A stretch of 64,000 bases of DNA from Populus alba (taxonomy: Eukaryota > Streptophyta > Magnoliopsida > Malpighiales > Salicaceae), in NCBI RefSeq assembly GCF_005239225.2, contig NC_133300.1:10631875-10695874 (forward strand). Direction: 5' to 3'. The position numbers and the translations under genes are program-made. Each line of letters starts with the position of its first letter. Position 1 is the stretch's first letter. This document shows, piece after piece, positions 1-12,054 of this stretch. The notes under the pieces are model-generated. The model searched no databases, was not told the DNA's origin, and saw nothing but the letters and a program-made list of their open reading frames with translations.

Positions 1-430
1 GCATTGAAAATATTAAAAAAATCAGCGTATTAAAATAATTTAAAAATATCAAAAAAATATTAATTTAAAATAAAAAAAAAATAAATTATTTTAAAATTAC
101 TTTTAAAATATATATATAAAAAAGGCAGTGTGTTACAATTTTCAAACCTAACAACCTTTCTCATATAACTATATATGAAATGGTCTGGAAATCTCTTGCG
201 TTGAATGCATCATTAGTCATTAATTTCTTATGTGTCGTCATAAACAAATATATTTTTTTTTATGTACAGTGAGTATTTTTATTGAAACATATTAAAATAA
301 TATTTTTTTTTATTTTTTAAAAATTATTTTTTAATCAGTTTATTAAAATTATCTTAAAAACAAAAAAAAATAATTTAAAGCAAAAAAAATTAAAATTTGT
401 TTTTTTTGTTTTTTTTTTTAAAAAAACACA
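1..430. repeat. AT-rich MITE-like remnants
   Basis: Two AT-rich pieces, about 1-120 and 250-430, share the core seen in other copies in this window: runs like 'attaaaataat', then 'aaaaaataaa', then 'tttttaaa'. Copies with better ends lie near 14.8 kb and 49.1 kb. No coding potential is seen. The first piece is cut by the window edge. The family assignment is an inference from the shared core. Confidence 0.35.
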
Positions 431-1268
431 AGCATAGATAGTTGCCTGGCTTCTTTCTGAGTGAATAACACATGTGTAATAGAAGTTTGAGACTGACTAT
501 AGATAGATCCATTGAACAGAAATTGAAAGTGAAGGTCGACCATAAAACAAGAGAAGATTATTCTCAGCTCCATCAATTTGATATGCAGTCATTCCACAAA
601 TTTATTCAAAAATTGAGTTGATATTTTCTCTGGTCAGTCAATTTCACAAGAAAATCCCTCCCTCCCTCTCTAAATCTGGGTTTATTGTCCTCTCCAAAGG
701 TGGGATTTATACTATTAGGAATGAATTTCGTTAATTTATTATTAAAAAAAACTAAGAGTGCTTAGTTAAATACCATAAGCTTTTTGTAATTTTTTTTTTT
801 TTAGGTTTGAAGTCACTGAACAACGCTATATTCGAACCTTGACTTTTACGAATTGATTAGACAGTTTCATGTCTTTATTAGGTTTTAGAAGTTCTTATTT
901 CATGAATTTTTGTTTATGCAAAATAAAAGTAAAAATTGTTTGGATGAAGACGAAATGTGCTAATGTTCTTAAGCAATAGGATGTTAAGTGGAATTATGTT
1001 ACAAAACATAGAGAGTGAGTTCTAATTTATGGAACATAAGAATTTAGCTTCTGTTTTTGACAATATTAGTAAATATAATCAAATTATTTTGCCATTAGTT
1101 GACTATGACGAATTACAAAAAATATGTAATAAAAAATCTCTTTAAGTCAATTTTAATCTTGGATTTTGATAACATTTAGAAAAGACAGTTGTACCCACAT
1201 TTCTATTTCCAAAAAAATTATTTTTTTTGTTAAAAAATTATTTTGTTTTTGTTTTAAATCGTTTCGAT

Positions 1269-1566
1269 CATAGTTTTAAGAAAGGCCCGGGTTCCGGGTT
1301 TTGACCAGGTTACAGGGTCTCGACCGGGTCGGCGAGGTCAAAATTTATTTTTTAATTTTTTTCTAAAAATCAAAACGACATCGTTTTAGAAAAAAAAAAA
1401 AACAAAAACAAAAAAAAACAACGGGTTTGCGGTCGGGTCCCGGGTCGACCGGGTCTGGCCAGGCCAATTTCCAAGCGGGTTTTGGCCTCCACCCGGACTG
1501 GTCCCATGCCCGGGTCGGCCGGGTCCTGGGTCGACCCGCCGGGCCAGTCCGGGTTTTAAAACTATG
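1269..1566. mobile_element. hAT-like MITE with 8-bp target-site duplication
   Basis: A 298-bp element begins CATAGTTTTAAG and ends with the near inverse, TTAAAACTATG. It is flanked on both sides by the identical 8-mer gtttcgat (1261-1268 and 1567-1574). An 8-bp duplication is the usual hAT signature. Its ends are GC-rich, with many CCGGGT and GGGTCGACC motifs, and the middle is A/T-rich, so it stands out against the AT-rich surroundings. The 74-codon ORF inside is low-complexity and is not a gene. Confidence 0.8.
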
Positions 1567-1574
1567 GTTTCGAT

Positions 1575-4210
1575 ATGCTAATCTCAAAAATAATTTTTAA
1601 AAATTAAAAAAATATATTATTTTAATTTATATCAGCACAAAAAATATTTTATAAAACAACCATATTCATACTCCTAAACAATACCAATCATTTAAATTCA
1701 CTTTAAAAAGCTAAAGAAACCAGATAAAAAACTGAAAAGTTAACTATAGTCATAGGATTTATATCTTCGTTTGTAGATTACACAAGAGATTGGTACTACC
1801 ATCAGCAAAAACCCTTTCAGCGGAGAGAACATAAAGACTCGTAGTTTTTTATGGTCAAAATGGAGCTTGCTAGCATTTAATCTCTCATTTCTCTTCAATC
1901 GGGGATCCAATAATATGAAGTAAATATTATCTAAACATTAACCTTTAGAATTTAAGCAGTATTTTCATTTTCGACAGAACATTTTAGTCAATTTGCTGTG
2001 TTTTGAGCAAAAAGGCGACCAATACGAAGAATCATTCAAATCTTGAAGAAATATCATAACAAGCTAAATAACAAGGGAAACTATGAATTCGGGTTTGAGG
2101 TTTGCAGTATTAAAAAATAATATAAATTATATCTTTAGATTTTATATAATAATTTAAGATTTTAAATTGAAATTATTTTTTGATATAATATCAAAGCTTT
2201 ATAACTAAACAGTCATGAATTCGAATTTTATCATCTCTATTTACTTGATACAAGTTTCAAAGTTAAATAACTTTTATTTAAAGAAAATATATTAAAAAAT
2301 AATATAAATTATATTCTAAAACTTTATCTAATAATTTTAATTTAAATTAAAATAGATCTTTCATGTACATATAATATAATTATGATATCAAAATAGTGCA
2401 AAGCACTAAGTCTTTGGGCACAGCACCTTCAATGGCTGGTGCCCCTTGTAGTAAAGACATATAGATCTCTTGCAGGTGTTGCTGTCATGTCCGAAAATCC
2501 AACTAAGTATGTGGTTAGTTAGCTTCAACCTCCCTAACCTTTCTTAAGCTCAAAGGTGTTTAATTTGACCACACCAAACCCACTCACTGACTCACATCAA
2601 CCTTTTGCCAACTGAAGAAGCTATAATTATGAGGAAATAACATCTTCCTAATATAATATTACCAACTTATTAAGAAATTTCCGAGCAAAATATCACAAGA
2701 TGTGACAGGAAAAATACATGGCAGACAAGAGACAATGGTTGGTTTCAAATGAACGGGGTATAAATGAAAATTTGTAAAATATTTAAGTAATGTTTATATG
2801 TTAAGTGTAGGAAATTTTTATTTTATAAAGTATAATTGATAAATATATCTTATTTATTTTTAGATTCTTTTTTTTATTAAGTGGAAGTCTTGAATCATTA
2901 TTTAAATAACTTTTAACTTAAACGATTCTAGATACATAGAAAATTAAGGAGGTAAGCTTATTCATAAACTGGCACAATTTTAATGTAGGCCCGTTTACAA
3001 GATAAATTCATTTTTATATGTATTTAAATTATATACTTGAATGGTATGAAAATTAATTTTGTTTAATTATGAATTTAGTTGAAATTAAATTAAAGGTTAT
3101 AAGAATTATAATCATGTTGAATTATAAATTATAAATTATAAATTGTTAATTTGATTTTTATTTTTTTGCAAAGAGTTTAGAGCCTTAAGAAACAATCTTT
3201 GTTTTTTTTTCCAAATAAGTTAGCGACTTGCTAAATTGTCTTATTTACCTAATTAAGTTTTGAAGTATGTTATTTTTCCTTTTCTTTTTATTATGCTACT
3301 TTTAAGAGAGAGATAAAAAGAAAAATTTTTTTATTAAAAGTAAACTCTCCGAAGGACATAATATTCACATGTTTGAAACAATTTAATTATTCTTTTTATT
3401 TATTTCTAAAATTTATTATTTTAAAAGCATCGTTTTAAAACCTTATCGAGATAAAGCTCTGATAAAAAATTAGAAGGGTCGGGTTGATCAAAATCTTTTA
3501 TTTTTAAAAAATTTAAAATAATATTATTTTAATCAAGTTTTTAAATAAAATAATTAACAGTTGATAATAAGTTTTTAACAAATTAAATAATATATATTTT
3601 TTATATATATTTTATTTTATCAATTCTAATATTCAGTCCAGATCTTATAACGATAATAACGAGATAGCAAGCCATTCCCCCACGAGGAAAAAAACAAAGA
3701 GAGAGCAAGGGGTTAGAAAACTACAAAAATAGGTAAAAATACAGGGTAAACATAGATGACCTTTTTTTATTGCCTTATTAGGAAATGAAAAGTAACATCG
3801 TCTAGTGCAGTCTCCAACTACAACTAGAAACCACCCTTTGTGGACCTGCTGACTATAAATAAATAAATAAATTCTTAATTTAACCGTTGAACATTTCCTC
3901 TGTTTAGTCAAAGAGGCTGTAATCATCAGTCACATCTCTTATTAAAGTTCACTCCCAAGGAACAAGCACACCCCCGTCATCTAGCATCATCGACAAAAAT
4001 AAAGAAGGAAATTGCAGGAGTAGGAGTAGGATTATACTCTCACACACATGATAATACTTATAATATAATACTAACATCAAATCAAAGTCAATACCTCCCT
4101 TTCCTTTAGACCATCTTAAACTTGTAAACACGCAAGCTTCAATCCAAGATAAATTTAGTATGTTTCCTCAGTAAATCAAGAAAAGAAAGAAAGACTCTTG
4201 GAAATTATTA
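1575..4210. other. AT-rich intergenic DNA upstream of the receptor gene
   Basis: Apart from the TRIM element at 2108-2363, I see no gene here. A hAT-like terminal motif (gttttaaaacctta) occurs near 3431. The last 250 bases are the probable promoter and leader of the receptor gene at 4244. The short ORFs are AT-rich and match no family I know. Confidence 0.6.
2108..2363 (+). mobile_element. TRIM-like miniature LTR element, diverged copy
   Basis: Two direct repeats of about 75 bp (2108-2183 and 2290-2363), both starting TATTAAAAAATAATATAAA, flank about 106 bp. Just after the first repeat is tataatatcaaagc, a decayed version of the initiator-Met tRNA primer site TGGTATCAGAGC. The layout and sequence match the better preserved element at 16963-17253. 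It has no coding capacity. Confidence 0.65.
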
Positions 4211-4237
4211 CATCTTCTTCTTCTTCTTCTTCTTCTT
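4211..4237 (+). repeat. TTC microsatellite in the receptor leader
   Basis: About nine TTC units lie just before the ATG at 4244. Pyrimidine-rich triplet repeats are common in plant 5' leaders. No upstream ATG lies between the repeat and the start codon. Confidence 0.8.
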
Positions 4238-4243
4238 CACTCC

Positions 4244-6052
4244 ATGAAGGTTTCATTCAAGATTTGTGCTTTAAATATCATCATTGTTACTCTGGTTGCA
4301 TTTAGTGTCATTAATGTTCTTGGTGAAGATGACGTGAGGTGCCTGCAAGGTGTAAAGAACTCTCTTGATAACCCAGAAGGGGAGCTGACCACATGGAACT
4401 TTGCAAGCTCATCAGTTGGATTCATCTGCAATTTTGTCGGGGTTTCATGTTGGAATGATCGAGAGAACAGGATAATCAACCTCCAATTACGTGACATGAA
4501 GCTGTCAAGACAAGTTCTTGAATCATTACGGTATTGTCAAAGCCTGCAAAACTTGGATCTTTCATCTAATTCTCTCTCTGGTACGATTCCTGCTCAAATA
4601 TGTACCTGGGTGCCTTACTTAGTCACTCTTGATCTCTCAAACAATGATCTTTCTGGCCCTATACCGCCTGATCTTGCAAACTGTACTTATTTGAATAAGT
4701 TGATACTATCTAACAACCGTCTCTCTGGATCTATTCCTTTTGAATTTTCTGGTTTGGGTAGGCTCAAGCAGTTTTCTGTGGAAAATAATGATCTTGCTGG
4801 TACATTTCCTTCCTTCTTTACAAATCTTGATTCCGCGAGTTTTGATGGGAATAAGGGACTGTGTGGGAAGCCTTTATCAAAGTGCGGTGGGTTAAGCAAG
4901 AAGACTCTTGCCATTATAATTGACGCCGGGGTTTTCGGTGCCGCCTTTTCTTTGTTGTTAGGATTTGGGGTGTGGTGGTGGTATCATTTGAGGTGTTCTG
5001 AGAGGAAGAGAAAGGGAGGGTATGGCTTTGGAAGAGGTGATGATACTAGTTGGGCACAGAGATTGAGGTCTCACAAGCTTGTTCAAGTTTCTTTGTTTCA
5101 AAAGCCTCTAGCGAAGGTTAAATTGGCTGATTTAATAGCTGCCACAAACAATTTTAGTCCAGACAATATCATCATTTCAACTAGGACGGGCACTACTTAC
5201 AAGGCTGTTCTTCCTGATGGATCAGCTCTTGCACTCAAGCGTCTTACTACTTGTAAGCTCGGTGAGAAGCAGTTTCGTTCAGAGATGAATCGATTAGGGC
5301 AGATGAGGCATCCAAATCTGGCTCCCCTTTTGGGGTTTTGTGTCGTGGAGGAGGAGAAGCTTTTGGTTTATAAGCACATGTCGTATGGGACTTTGCATTC
5401 TTTGCTCCACGGGTCCGGTAATGCACTGGATTGGTCAACAAGATTCAGGATTGGTTTGGGTGCTGCTAGGGGTCTAGCTTGGCTTCATCATGGGTGCCAG
5501 CCTCCATTCCTGCATCAGAACATGTGCTCCAATGTGATTCTTGTTGATGAAGATTATGATGCTCGGATTATGGACTTTGGATTGGCAAAGATGACTTGCT
5601 CAGACTCTAATGAGAGCAGTTATGTTAATGGTGATTTAGGAGAATTCGGTTATGTGGCACCAGAGTACTCAAGCACTATGGTTGCTTCCCTCAAAGGAGA
5701 CGTGTACGGATTTGGGGTGGTGCTTTTGGAGCTGGTGACAGGGCAAAAACCTCTCGACATCAGCAATGCTGAAGAAGGATTCAAGGGGAGCTTGGTGGAT
5801 TGGGTAAATCACCTCTCAAGTTCTGGTAGAAGCAAAGACGCAGTTGACAAGGCTATCTGTGGCAAGGGACACGAAGAGGAAATTTACCAGTTCCTAAAAA
5901 TTGCTTGTAATTGTGTCATTGCTCGGCCCAAGGACAGATGGTCTATGTGCAAGGCCTACCAATCCTTAAAGACGATTGCCAGTGAGCATCATGTTTTGTC
6001 AGAGCTAGATGATGAATTTCCATTGATTTTTGGCAAACAAGATTATGATTAA
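4244..6052 (+). CDS. BIR2-like: LRR receptor-like pseudokinase, BIR2/BIR3 type
   Basis: The protein has 602 residues in one exon. In order: signal peptide (about 1-27), an N-terminal LRR cap with paired cysteines, about four to five LRRs (about 75-200), one membrane segment (about 221-249), a basic juxtamembrane stretch and a kinase-like domain (about 300-585). The short LRR ectodomain, the GNKGLCGKPL motif and the AQRLRSHK juxtamembrane motif are typical of BIR2/BIR3. In Arabidopsis these bind BAK1 and keep it from ligand-binding receptors, which dampens immune and brassinosteroid signalling. The glycine loop is degraded (STRTGTTY) and HRD is replaced by HQN (424-426), so it should be a weak or dead kinase. 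The ATP-anchoring Lys332 and DFG (444-446) remain. It lies beside a CLE25-like gene, as in Arabidopsis. Choosing between BIR2 and BIR3 would need a tree. Confidence 0.93.
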   Translation: MKVSFKICALNIIIVTLVAFSVINVLGEDDVRCLQGVKNSLDNPEGELTTWNFASSSVGFICNFVGVSCWNDRENRIINLQLRDMKLSRQVLESLRYCQSLQNLDLSSNSLSGTIPAQICTWVPYLVTLDLSNNDLSGPIPPDLANCTYLNKLILSNNRLSGSIPFEFSGLGRLKQFSVENNDLAGTFPSFFTNLDSASFDGNKGLCGKPLSKCGGLSKKTLAIIIDAGVFGAAFSLLLGFGVWWWYHLRCSERKRKGGYGFGRGDDTSWAQRLRSHKLVQVSLFQKPLAKVKLADLIAATNNFSPDNIIISTRTGTTYKAVLPDGSALALKRLTTCKLGEKQFRSEMNRLGQMRHPNLAPLLGFCVVEEEKLLVYKHMSYGTLHSLLHGSGNALDWSTRFRIGLGAARGLAWLHHGCQPPFLHQNMCSNVILVDEDYDARIMDFGLAKMTCSDSNESSYVNGDLGEFGYVAPEYSSTMVASLKGDVYGFGVVLLELVTGQKPLDISNAEEGFKGSLVDWVNHLSSSGRSKDAVDKAICGKGHEEEIYQFLKIACNCVIARPKDRWSMCKAYQSLKTIASEHHVLSELDDEFPLIFGKQDYD

Positions 6053-6222
6053 GAGTAGCTTTGAAGGAAATTAAGATGAGAGAGGCCCTGACAAAATGGT
6101 AAAACTCCTGTCAGATTGAATTTACAAGTTGTCTGTTAGGCTCTGGATTTAAAATGTAAATGGTGTGGTATATCCTTCCTTTGATCTTCCTTTTCATTTG
6201 TTATATATTGTTGTATGATAAA

Positions 6223-6228
6223 AATAAA
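6223..6228 (+). terminator. Candidate polyadenylation signal of the receptor gene
   Basis: An AATAAA lies about 170 bases after the stop codon in a T/A-rich stretch. The spacing suits a plant 3' end, but this is motif evidence only. Confidence 0.45.
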
Positions 6229-6476
6229 AACTTTTTTTTTTAACTCCAGGTTACTGAATCTCAAGAACTCTATTTTGTCTGCTTTTGTTTCTAAGAGGAA
6301 TATCCTCAACACAGCATGCAATTTGCAATATGGTCTCTGTCTGTGGCCTTGAAATTTGATGTTAATGATGTGCCTTGTATTACGTTTGAGCTACCAACCA
6401 AAAAACAAGACTCAAGACACATCAACGGTTCTTGAATAGCTTTCAAAACTTCAAGTTGCAAGATCTTAGAATCTAA

Positions 6477-6830
6477 GTGCTATGATATCAATTGTCATTA
6501 GGTTAAATTTTTTACCCTAAAATCCAGTCCTATGTGGCAGTCTAAGTCCAATTAAACTAAGCCTTGCATTACCTTTTTCATTTATATTTACCTATGATTA
6601 TATGTTTTGCTCATCCAAAAAGATTCTCATAATTTCCTCATCGTAAATAAATAACAAACACAAGTAAATGAACTAAAGCACACCAAAATACAAGATTTCT
6701 CTTAACCTTTATTAATCTTGTAAACAAAGAATTACACAATATAAATATATGTGCTACGCACAAAGATTACATTTTACAGAGTCAAGACTTTCCAGCCTAT
6801 TTATAGACAAAGATATGTGAGTTACAAGGC
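6477..6830 (-). mobile_element. Candidate Ty1/copia-type LTR end and primer-binding site
   Basis: Read on the minus strand, a TGACA end (6497-6493) is followed by AT and then TGATATCATAGCAC. This is close to the standard copia layout of LTR end, a two-base gap and TGGTATCAGAGC. A minus-strand CTATAAATAGG lies near 6805, where an LTR promoter could be. The far end of the LTR and any internal coding region were not found, so this would be an old, broken element. Confidence 0.4.
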
Positions 6831-9089
6831 ACAACTATTATCCCTATTTTTCAGCACATAGTGGGCACTTTCTCCCTCATGTTTTCAATGAACTTAATGG
6901 CTTATTTTCCAACAAGTAGTGGGCAATTTATCCCCCATGTTCCCATGATCTTAGTAGCTTGTAAAGTAAACCCAGTTCTGCCCCACGTCCAACCTCTAGT
7001 CTCACATGATCTGGATATCCATAACTGTCACCACTAACTCACAATTTGCATGTCCACTTAGTAGTCTCAATTGTCAGTTTTTGCTATGTTTGGTACCAAC
7101 TTAGAAGGTCCATGATCCTTACTCCGAGTCAATAGCTTAATGACTCACACGAATCATTGCATGCTACTTGCCAAATTCATCGTTGCCTATGCAAGGCTAT
7201 CATTGTCCATCGCTGTCAAATTCTAGGCAGTATGTATTTGTTGGCGTGTCCTCGTGCCTAGAGCTTTAACATCAGGGTATTTTCCTGACCCTTACACCTT
7301 TGGTTTGGGGCAAAATCGGTCTCATTGGCCATATATTCCTAAAATTATACTTAGGCATAACATCCATAAATTTGAATACAATTTCTAAAACCAACTCCTA
7401 CCTAGGTTGTAGAGAATTATTGTGTATTTTTATATTAATATAGACAAACCTACACTTCACCTACACTCATAGGTGTATAAAAGTCTTCATTAGCCAACTA
7501 TGTTACCATCTGCTATAATGATAAGGAAGTTAGATGATTTTAGTGGAATATACGTGTGTGGTTACAGTTACTTAGATAGGTTGAGTAGAACGCAACTCAT
7601 AGCTCACTAAAATAAAAATTACTCTCCAATTCCTTTAGCTTAGTAAGAGGACAAGGTTTAATAAAAAAAAAAAATACCTTTTGAACCATCCAAGTAAAGG
7701 GTTTTAAAATCTTTCTATTTTTAACTACATATATATTTTCAAAGCATTTCTCTTTAAAATATCATTATAGTTTCTTTCACTACAAAGATACTTACTTAAA
7801 AATTTGAGAGTCCCCTAACATATCATGGAGGACCTTTTGCAAGTACTTGGCTTCCCACATCAAGTTACACTTATTTTAGCTATTTTGGCTATAGATAGCG
7901 GAGCAGATTGCTAGGATCAAGTGATTAACCGATTATTCAACACATAAGTTTTATTTCTAAGTTACTTGGATTTTGTGGGACATCATCATCTTTCCTTGAA
8001 GCTAATAAAACTTGTCTCTTAGAGCATCCTACCATAGACCATGACCGAGAGTTCTATAACTATATAAGCTTCATGTTCTATTTTATAGAGTAATTTATAA
8101 TTATAATATTTATTTATTTTACACAAATCTTATTATATTTTTTCTACCAAGAAAATCGTTATAGTTTATTAGATTTCTCAACTTACCAACAATCTTTTTT
8201 TTATAGGAATTGTTGGAACTTAATTATGGATAAATCTTATAGTTTGATTATTTTTTCACTTTACAACCAAGTTTCCAAATATCACACTTTGAAACCTTGG
8301 TCAAAACACATCTTGAAAATCAATAAAAAGATGAAGCATAAAAGGTAACCATTACCACATAACCCATTCTTTCCTTTTGTGTTAACATTGTTTTCCCCTT
8401 AACCTCTTTATCAAAATCATAGCCTCCCTCCTAATAATTTATTCTTATATTCACAGTTAGCCAACCTCATTTTTTACAAACCCACGACTCATGACAACAA
8501 TTATTCTCTCTCAACAAAAAAAAAAAACCCAGAAGGCATGTCAATACAGAATAAATTATGTCAATACAAAAGTTCAAGACTTGTACAGATCCAATAAATT
8601 CAATTTTGAGTTTGACAATTATGAAAACAAGTTTTCTGAATTTGTGAACACATTGGCCAGAAGCATCACGAAAAAAATTCATACAATACAGAATAATTTG
8701 CATCTCAATAACCAAAGCTTCCGCAAAAAGCACCATGTCATCAGAAAAAAAATATTTAATTTTGCAAGCCTCGTCTCTTTATTAGAAAATAATTGAAGAC
8801 AATGAGTACAACTTTGTGGTTTTTATGATTGTCAGCAACCATGTAATTGTGACGGCAACAAGCCTTGTTTTTTTCTGGATGTTGATGATGGCCGCTGAAT
8901 CGGGACTAGAAAATCTGGATCGACAATTGTGGCTTCAATTTTGCTTGGTTGGTGAAGGAGATAATGGTGTGGGTCTCGGTTAAAGCTTGATTGATGTTAA
9001 TTGAGAGAGAACGAAGGGTTAGGGTAACTCTGTGGTTGCCCCCTCGAAGAGAGCTGGGCTAGGTGGGCTAAATTTGATTGACCCACGTC
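6831..9089. other. Intergenic DNA without recognisable genes
   Basis: This is non-coding, moderately AT-rich DNA. The 5' part probably belongs to the LTR whose end is at 6493. The 89- and 101-codon ORFs near 8.5-8.8 kb lie on opposite strands in A/T-rich sequence and look spurious. The tract at 8800-9080 has a more mixed base composition but no long reading frame. Confidence 0.5.
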
Positions 9090-10280
9090 ATCATCATGTA
9101 ATATGGATGATGAATTTTATTAGATTTAATAATTTTATTATTTTTATAAATTATTTTTATTTAATTACATGATAGAAAAATAAATGCTTACAAAATCAAG
9201 AACCAATCCTAAATAAATGTTTATTTGATACCATGATAATCTTGTGGAAAACAAACAAAAATAAGTCATGAAGTCTATTTATTAGCCAATACAATATTAA
9301 AGCATGATATAATAAAAAACCAAATAAAAAAAATTTAAGGACCGAAAACTATATATATATATATCGGGTTTGGTGGGTAAACCCGCGAAACCATTGATCA
9401 TGTAACCTATGTTAACATGTCAGCTAGTGAATAAGATCATGGATTCTACTAGAATTAATAATATTTGTTTAAAACTATTTTTTATTTAATTATATAATAA
9501 TAAAAATAGATAATTGTAAAATCGAGCATTGGCTAAATATTAGAGTGTTTTTTTTTAAAACCGCAATAACCTTGTAGAAAAAACAATTAAAAAAAAATTA
9601 AACTCAATTCTCAATCAACTCAATATTTAAGGATGAAATTTATATATAAAAAATAAATTTAACAAAAACAAGGAAAAAAAAGGTTAAACCCACCAAACCC
9701 GCAAAACTAGACTCCACTAAGATTAATAATTTATTTTTTAAAATTATTTATTATTTATCTATATGATAACAAAGATAAACGATTACAAAATCAAACACTA
9801 ACCCTATACTAGGATATTTTTTTTAGAACACAATAATCTTAGAGAAAATAAAATAAAAAAATTAATAAATCTCAGTTCCCAAATAACCCAATATCAAAAT
9901 ATGAAAAAAAAAAAAAAAAAGTTAAACATGTCAAGCCCACTAACCCAATCAACCTGTCAAACCCACAAACAAGTCCCTAGACTTTCTAATGTTTAATAAC
10001 ATGATTTTTTTTTCAATTTTGTTTTAACTATATGATTTTAAAAAATAAATGATCACAAAATCAAGTTTAGTATTTTCTTAAAAAAAAATACTCTGCCAAA
10101 CCTGTAAGCTGGGACAACCCGAATTACCTCACTAAACTTATAAATTAGGTTATTGACTACACGAAGTTTAAAAACTTGGTTTCTTAAAACTAATTTCTAT
10201 TTAACTAAATGTTATTTTTTTAAATACCACAATGCCTGGATATTTTTTGATTGTCATGTGATGCCGACATATTTTTTCAA
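9090..10280. repeat. Degenerate tandem array of about 300-bp AT-rich units
   Basis: Roughly four diverged units follow one another. Each has a 'gattctactaraattaataat' type start, then 'tttatttaattayatgataa', then 'acaaaatcaa', then 'caataaycttgtagaaaa', and ends with a short GC-richer motif built on AAACCCGC or CCCACAAAC. The same order recurs at about 37.8-38.7 kb, so this is a dispersed repeat family and not a unique locus. No ORF of interest is present. Confidence 0.5.
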
Positions 10281-10524
10281 TGTCATAATAACAATATAAA
10301 AGATAAATTAAAATAAATTATAAACAATAATTTTATATAACTATATAATATTAGAACTAAATTAAAAATAAATAAAGTTCAATAACTAAAGGGAAAAAAA
10401 AGGAACCAAAATGTAAAAAAAATAGAAAAATGTTGCTATATAAAGTAAACGTTTTTTTTTTTCCCACACTAAATATTTCAATTTCTTGTAGGAGGGGAAA
10501 AAAAACTCCACGCTACCAACTTTG

Positions 10525-10531
<7 letters not shown>

Positions 10532-10566
<35 letters not shown>
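10532..10566 (+). repeat. Poly-A tract of 35 bases
   Basis: This is an uninterrupted A run. It could be the tail of a retroposed sequence or slippage. No SINE or LINE body with promoter boxes is seen immediately before it. Confidence 0.8.
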
Positions 10567-10567
<1 letters not shown>

Positions 10568-12054
10568 GATGTAAATGCCATAGTTGATCATTCGACATTA
10601 AAATGACGTGTAAAAAAGAGAGGGAAATAGCAAATAGAGGAGAGATGCCTGGTGCTTAACCAGCTTTGGAGTTTGCAAAATCCATAAAAAACATATAATT
10701 GGGCCAAAAAAAGATGTGAGATCGACAAAGGTATATTTTTCACTTAAATCATGCGGGACTCCCTGGGGTCTCTTTCCATTAGGGCATTAACTTTTGATAA
10801 AAAGAGCTGCACGAGATAGGAATCTGTCCCCCATGCAACCAAAAAGAACCTCTAATTTTGAACCCCAGTTGCTTTGTATTGGAGTTGGACTGGGTCTTCG
10901 CTTCTCGAACCATTCAAAACCGAACCAGGGGGAGGGAAAAAGCAAGAGAAAGAGGGAGATTTATCAAGAATAATAGTAAACAAAGTGAAAGAAAAAGCAG
11001 TGAAGAGAGATGGCTCCTTTCCTTGCTTTGTAATCGACATAAAGATAACTACAACATCTTACTCAAGTGTTTAAAACCAAACATCTTTTTGGTAAAAATG
11101 TTCTTAGAATTTGTGTGTGGGATCTGAAGATCCGTTGGTGAAGAACATGAGATTTGGTGTCTGTGCTCCGTGCTCCTAACAATGGAAGTAGAGGGCCTGT
11201 TTATCTCTTCCTGCAGGCATCGCAAGACATGCATACACACACTTCAACTTACCATGATAACCCCATGGTGAGATTAGCGGGAAATATTGGCGAGATAAAT
11301 CCTACTGTTTGCATCTTGATAAGCCTGCAATTATTGCTCGCCGATACACGTAACAGTGGCACCATTTAAGGAAAAAATGTTTTGAGAAAAGAGCAACTTT
11401 AGATAATGGGTAACGCTTTAGTTGGGGAACACGAAGCAACTTTGAAAGGAGAAATCCAATCCAACAAAAAGCTAAATTAGCTGAATAGTAAGCAGTATAT
11501 AATTCATGTTACAGTCCCAGTAATCATGTACGGAGACTAGAAAACTTTCTTGGACAGTGTTCCATTCTTTTCATGTAAAATGAAATAAAAAAACCTATCC
11601 ATGATCCCTTGCTGCTTTTAAAAGAAAGGGGAAAAAATAAATTGTTGAACAGGTAACACGCATATGTTTCAAAAGCTCAATCTTCCCTTCTCAAAGTTGG
11701 TGTACGAACGGTTCCAGATATTTGAGATGATATGGTATCCCTCCTAGTCTGTTCCAATCGTCCGGCAGAATGCACAAGATTCATGATATGGAGGATGAAC
11801 AAAAATCATGGGATAGTCTCCAAATTCTATAGCACTAATAATTACGGTAATCACTCAACAAACTCCAAATATATAAACTGCAGGAAATCCAAGCATAACA
11901 TATCTGTGCACTCACAGCCCCTAGCAATGACAATGTTTTAGTTGAATACAAAGAGTGATTTTTCCACTGAAATCTAGCAGTACTCCATGCAGCCCTAAAA
12001 CTCAATGGATGTGATTCTTCCTCGCAAGTTTAAAGGTTCTTGGTCGCTTCAAAC
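10567..12054. other. Region downstream of the CLE25-like gene
   Basis: I see no gene here. The stretch next to 12055 is probably the 3' untranslated region of the minus-strand CLE gene. Short plus-strand ORFs near 10.9-11.4 kb have no recognisable domain and overlap in several frames. Confidence 0.5.

Noticed and set aside
4237..4914. Minus-strand ORFs of 86 and 75 codons.
   Set aside because: Antisense shadows of the receptor gene.
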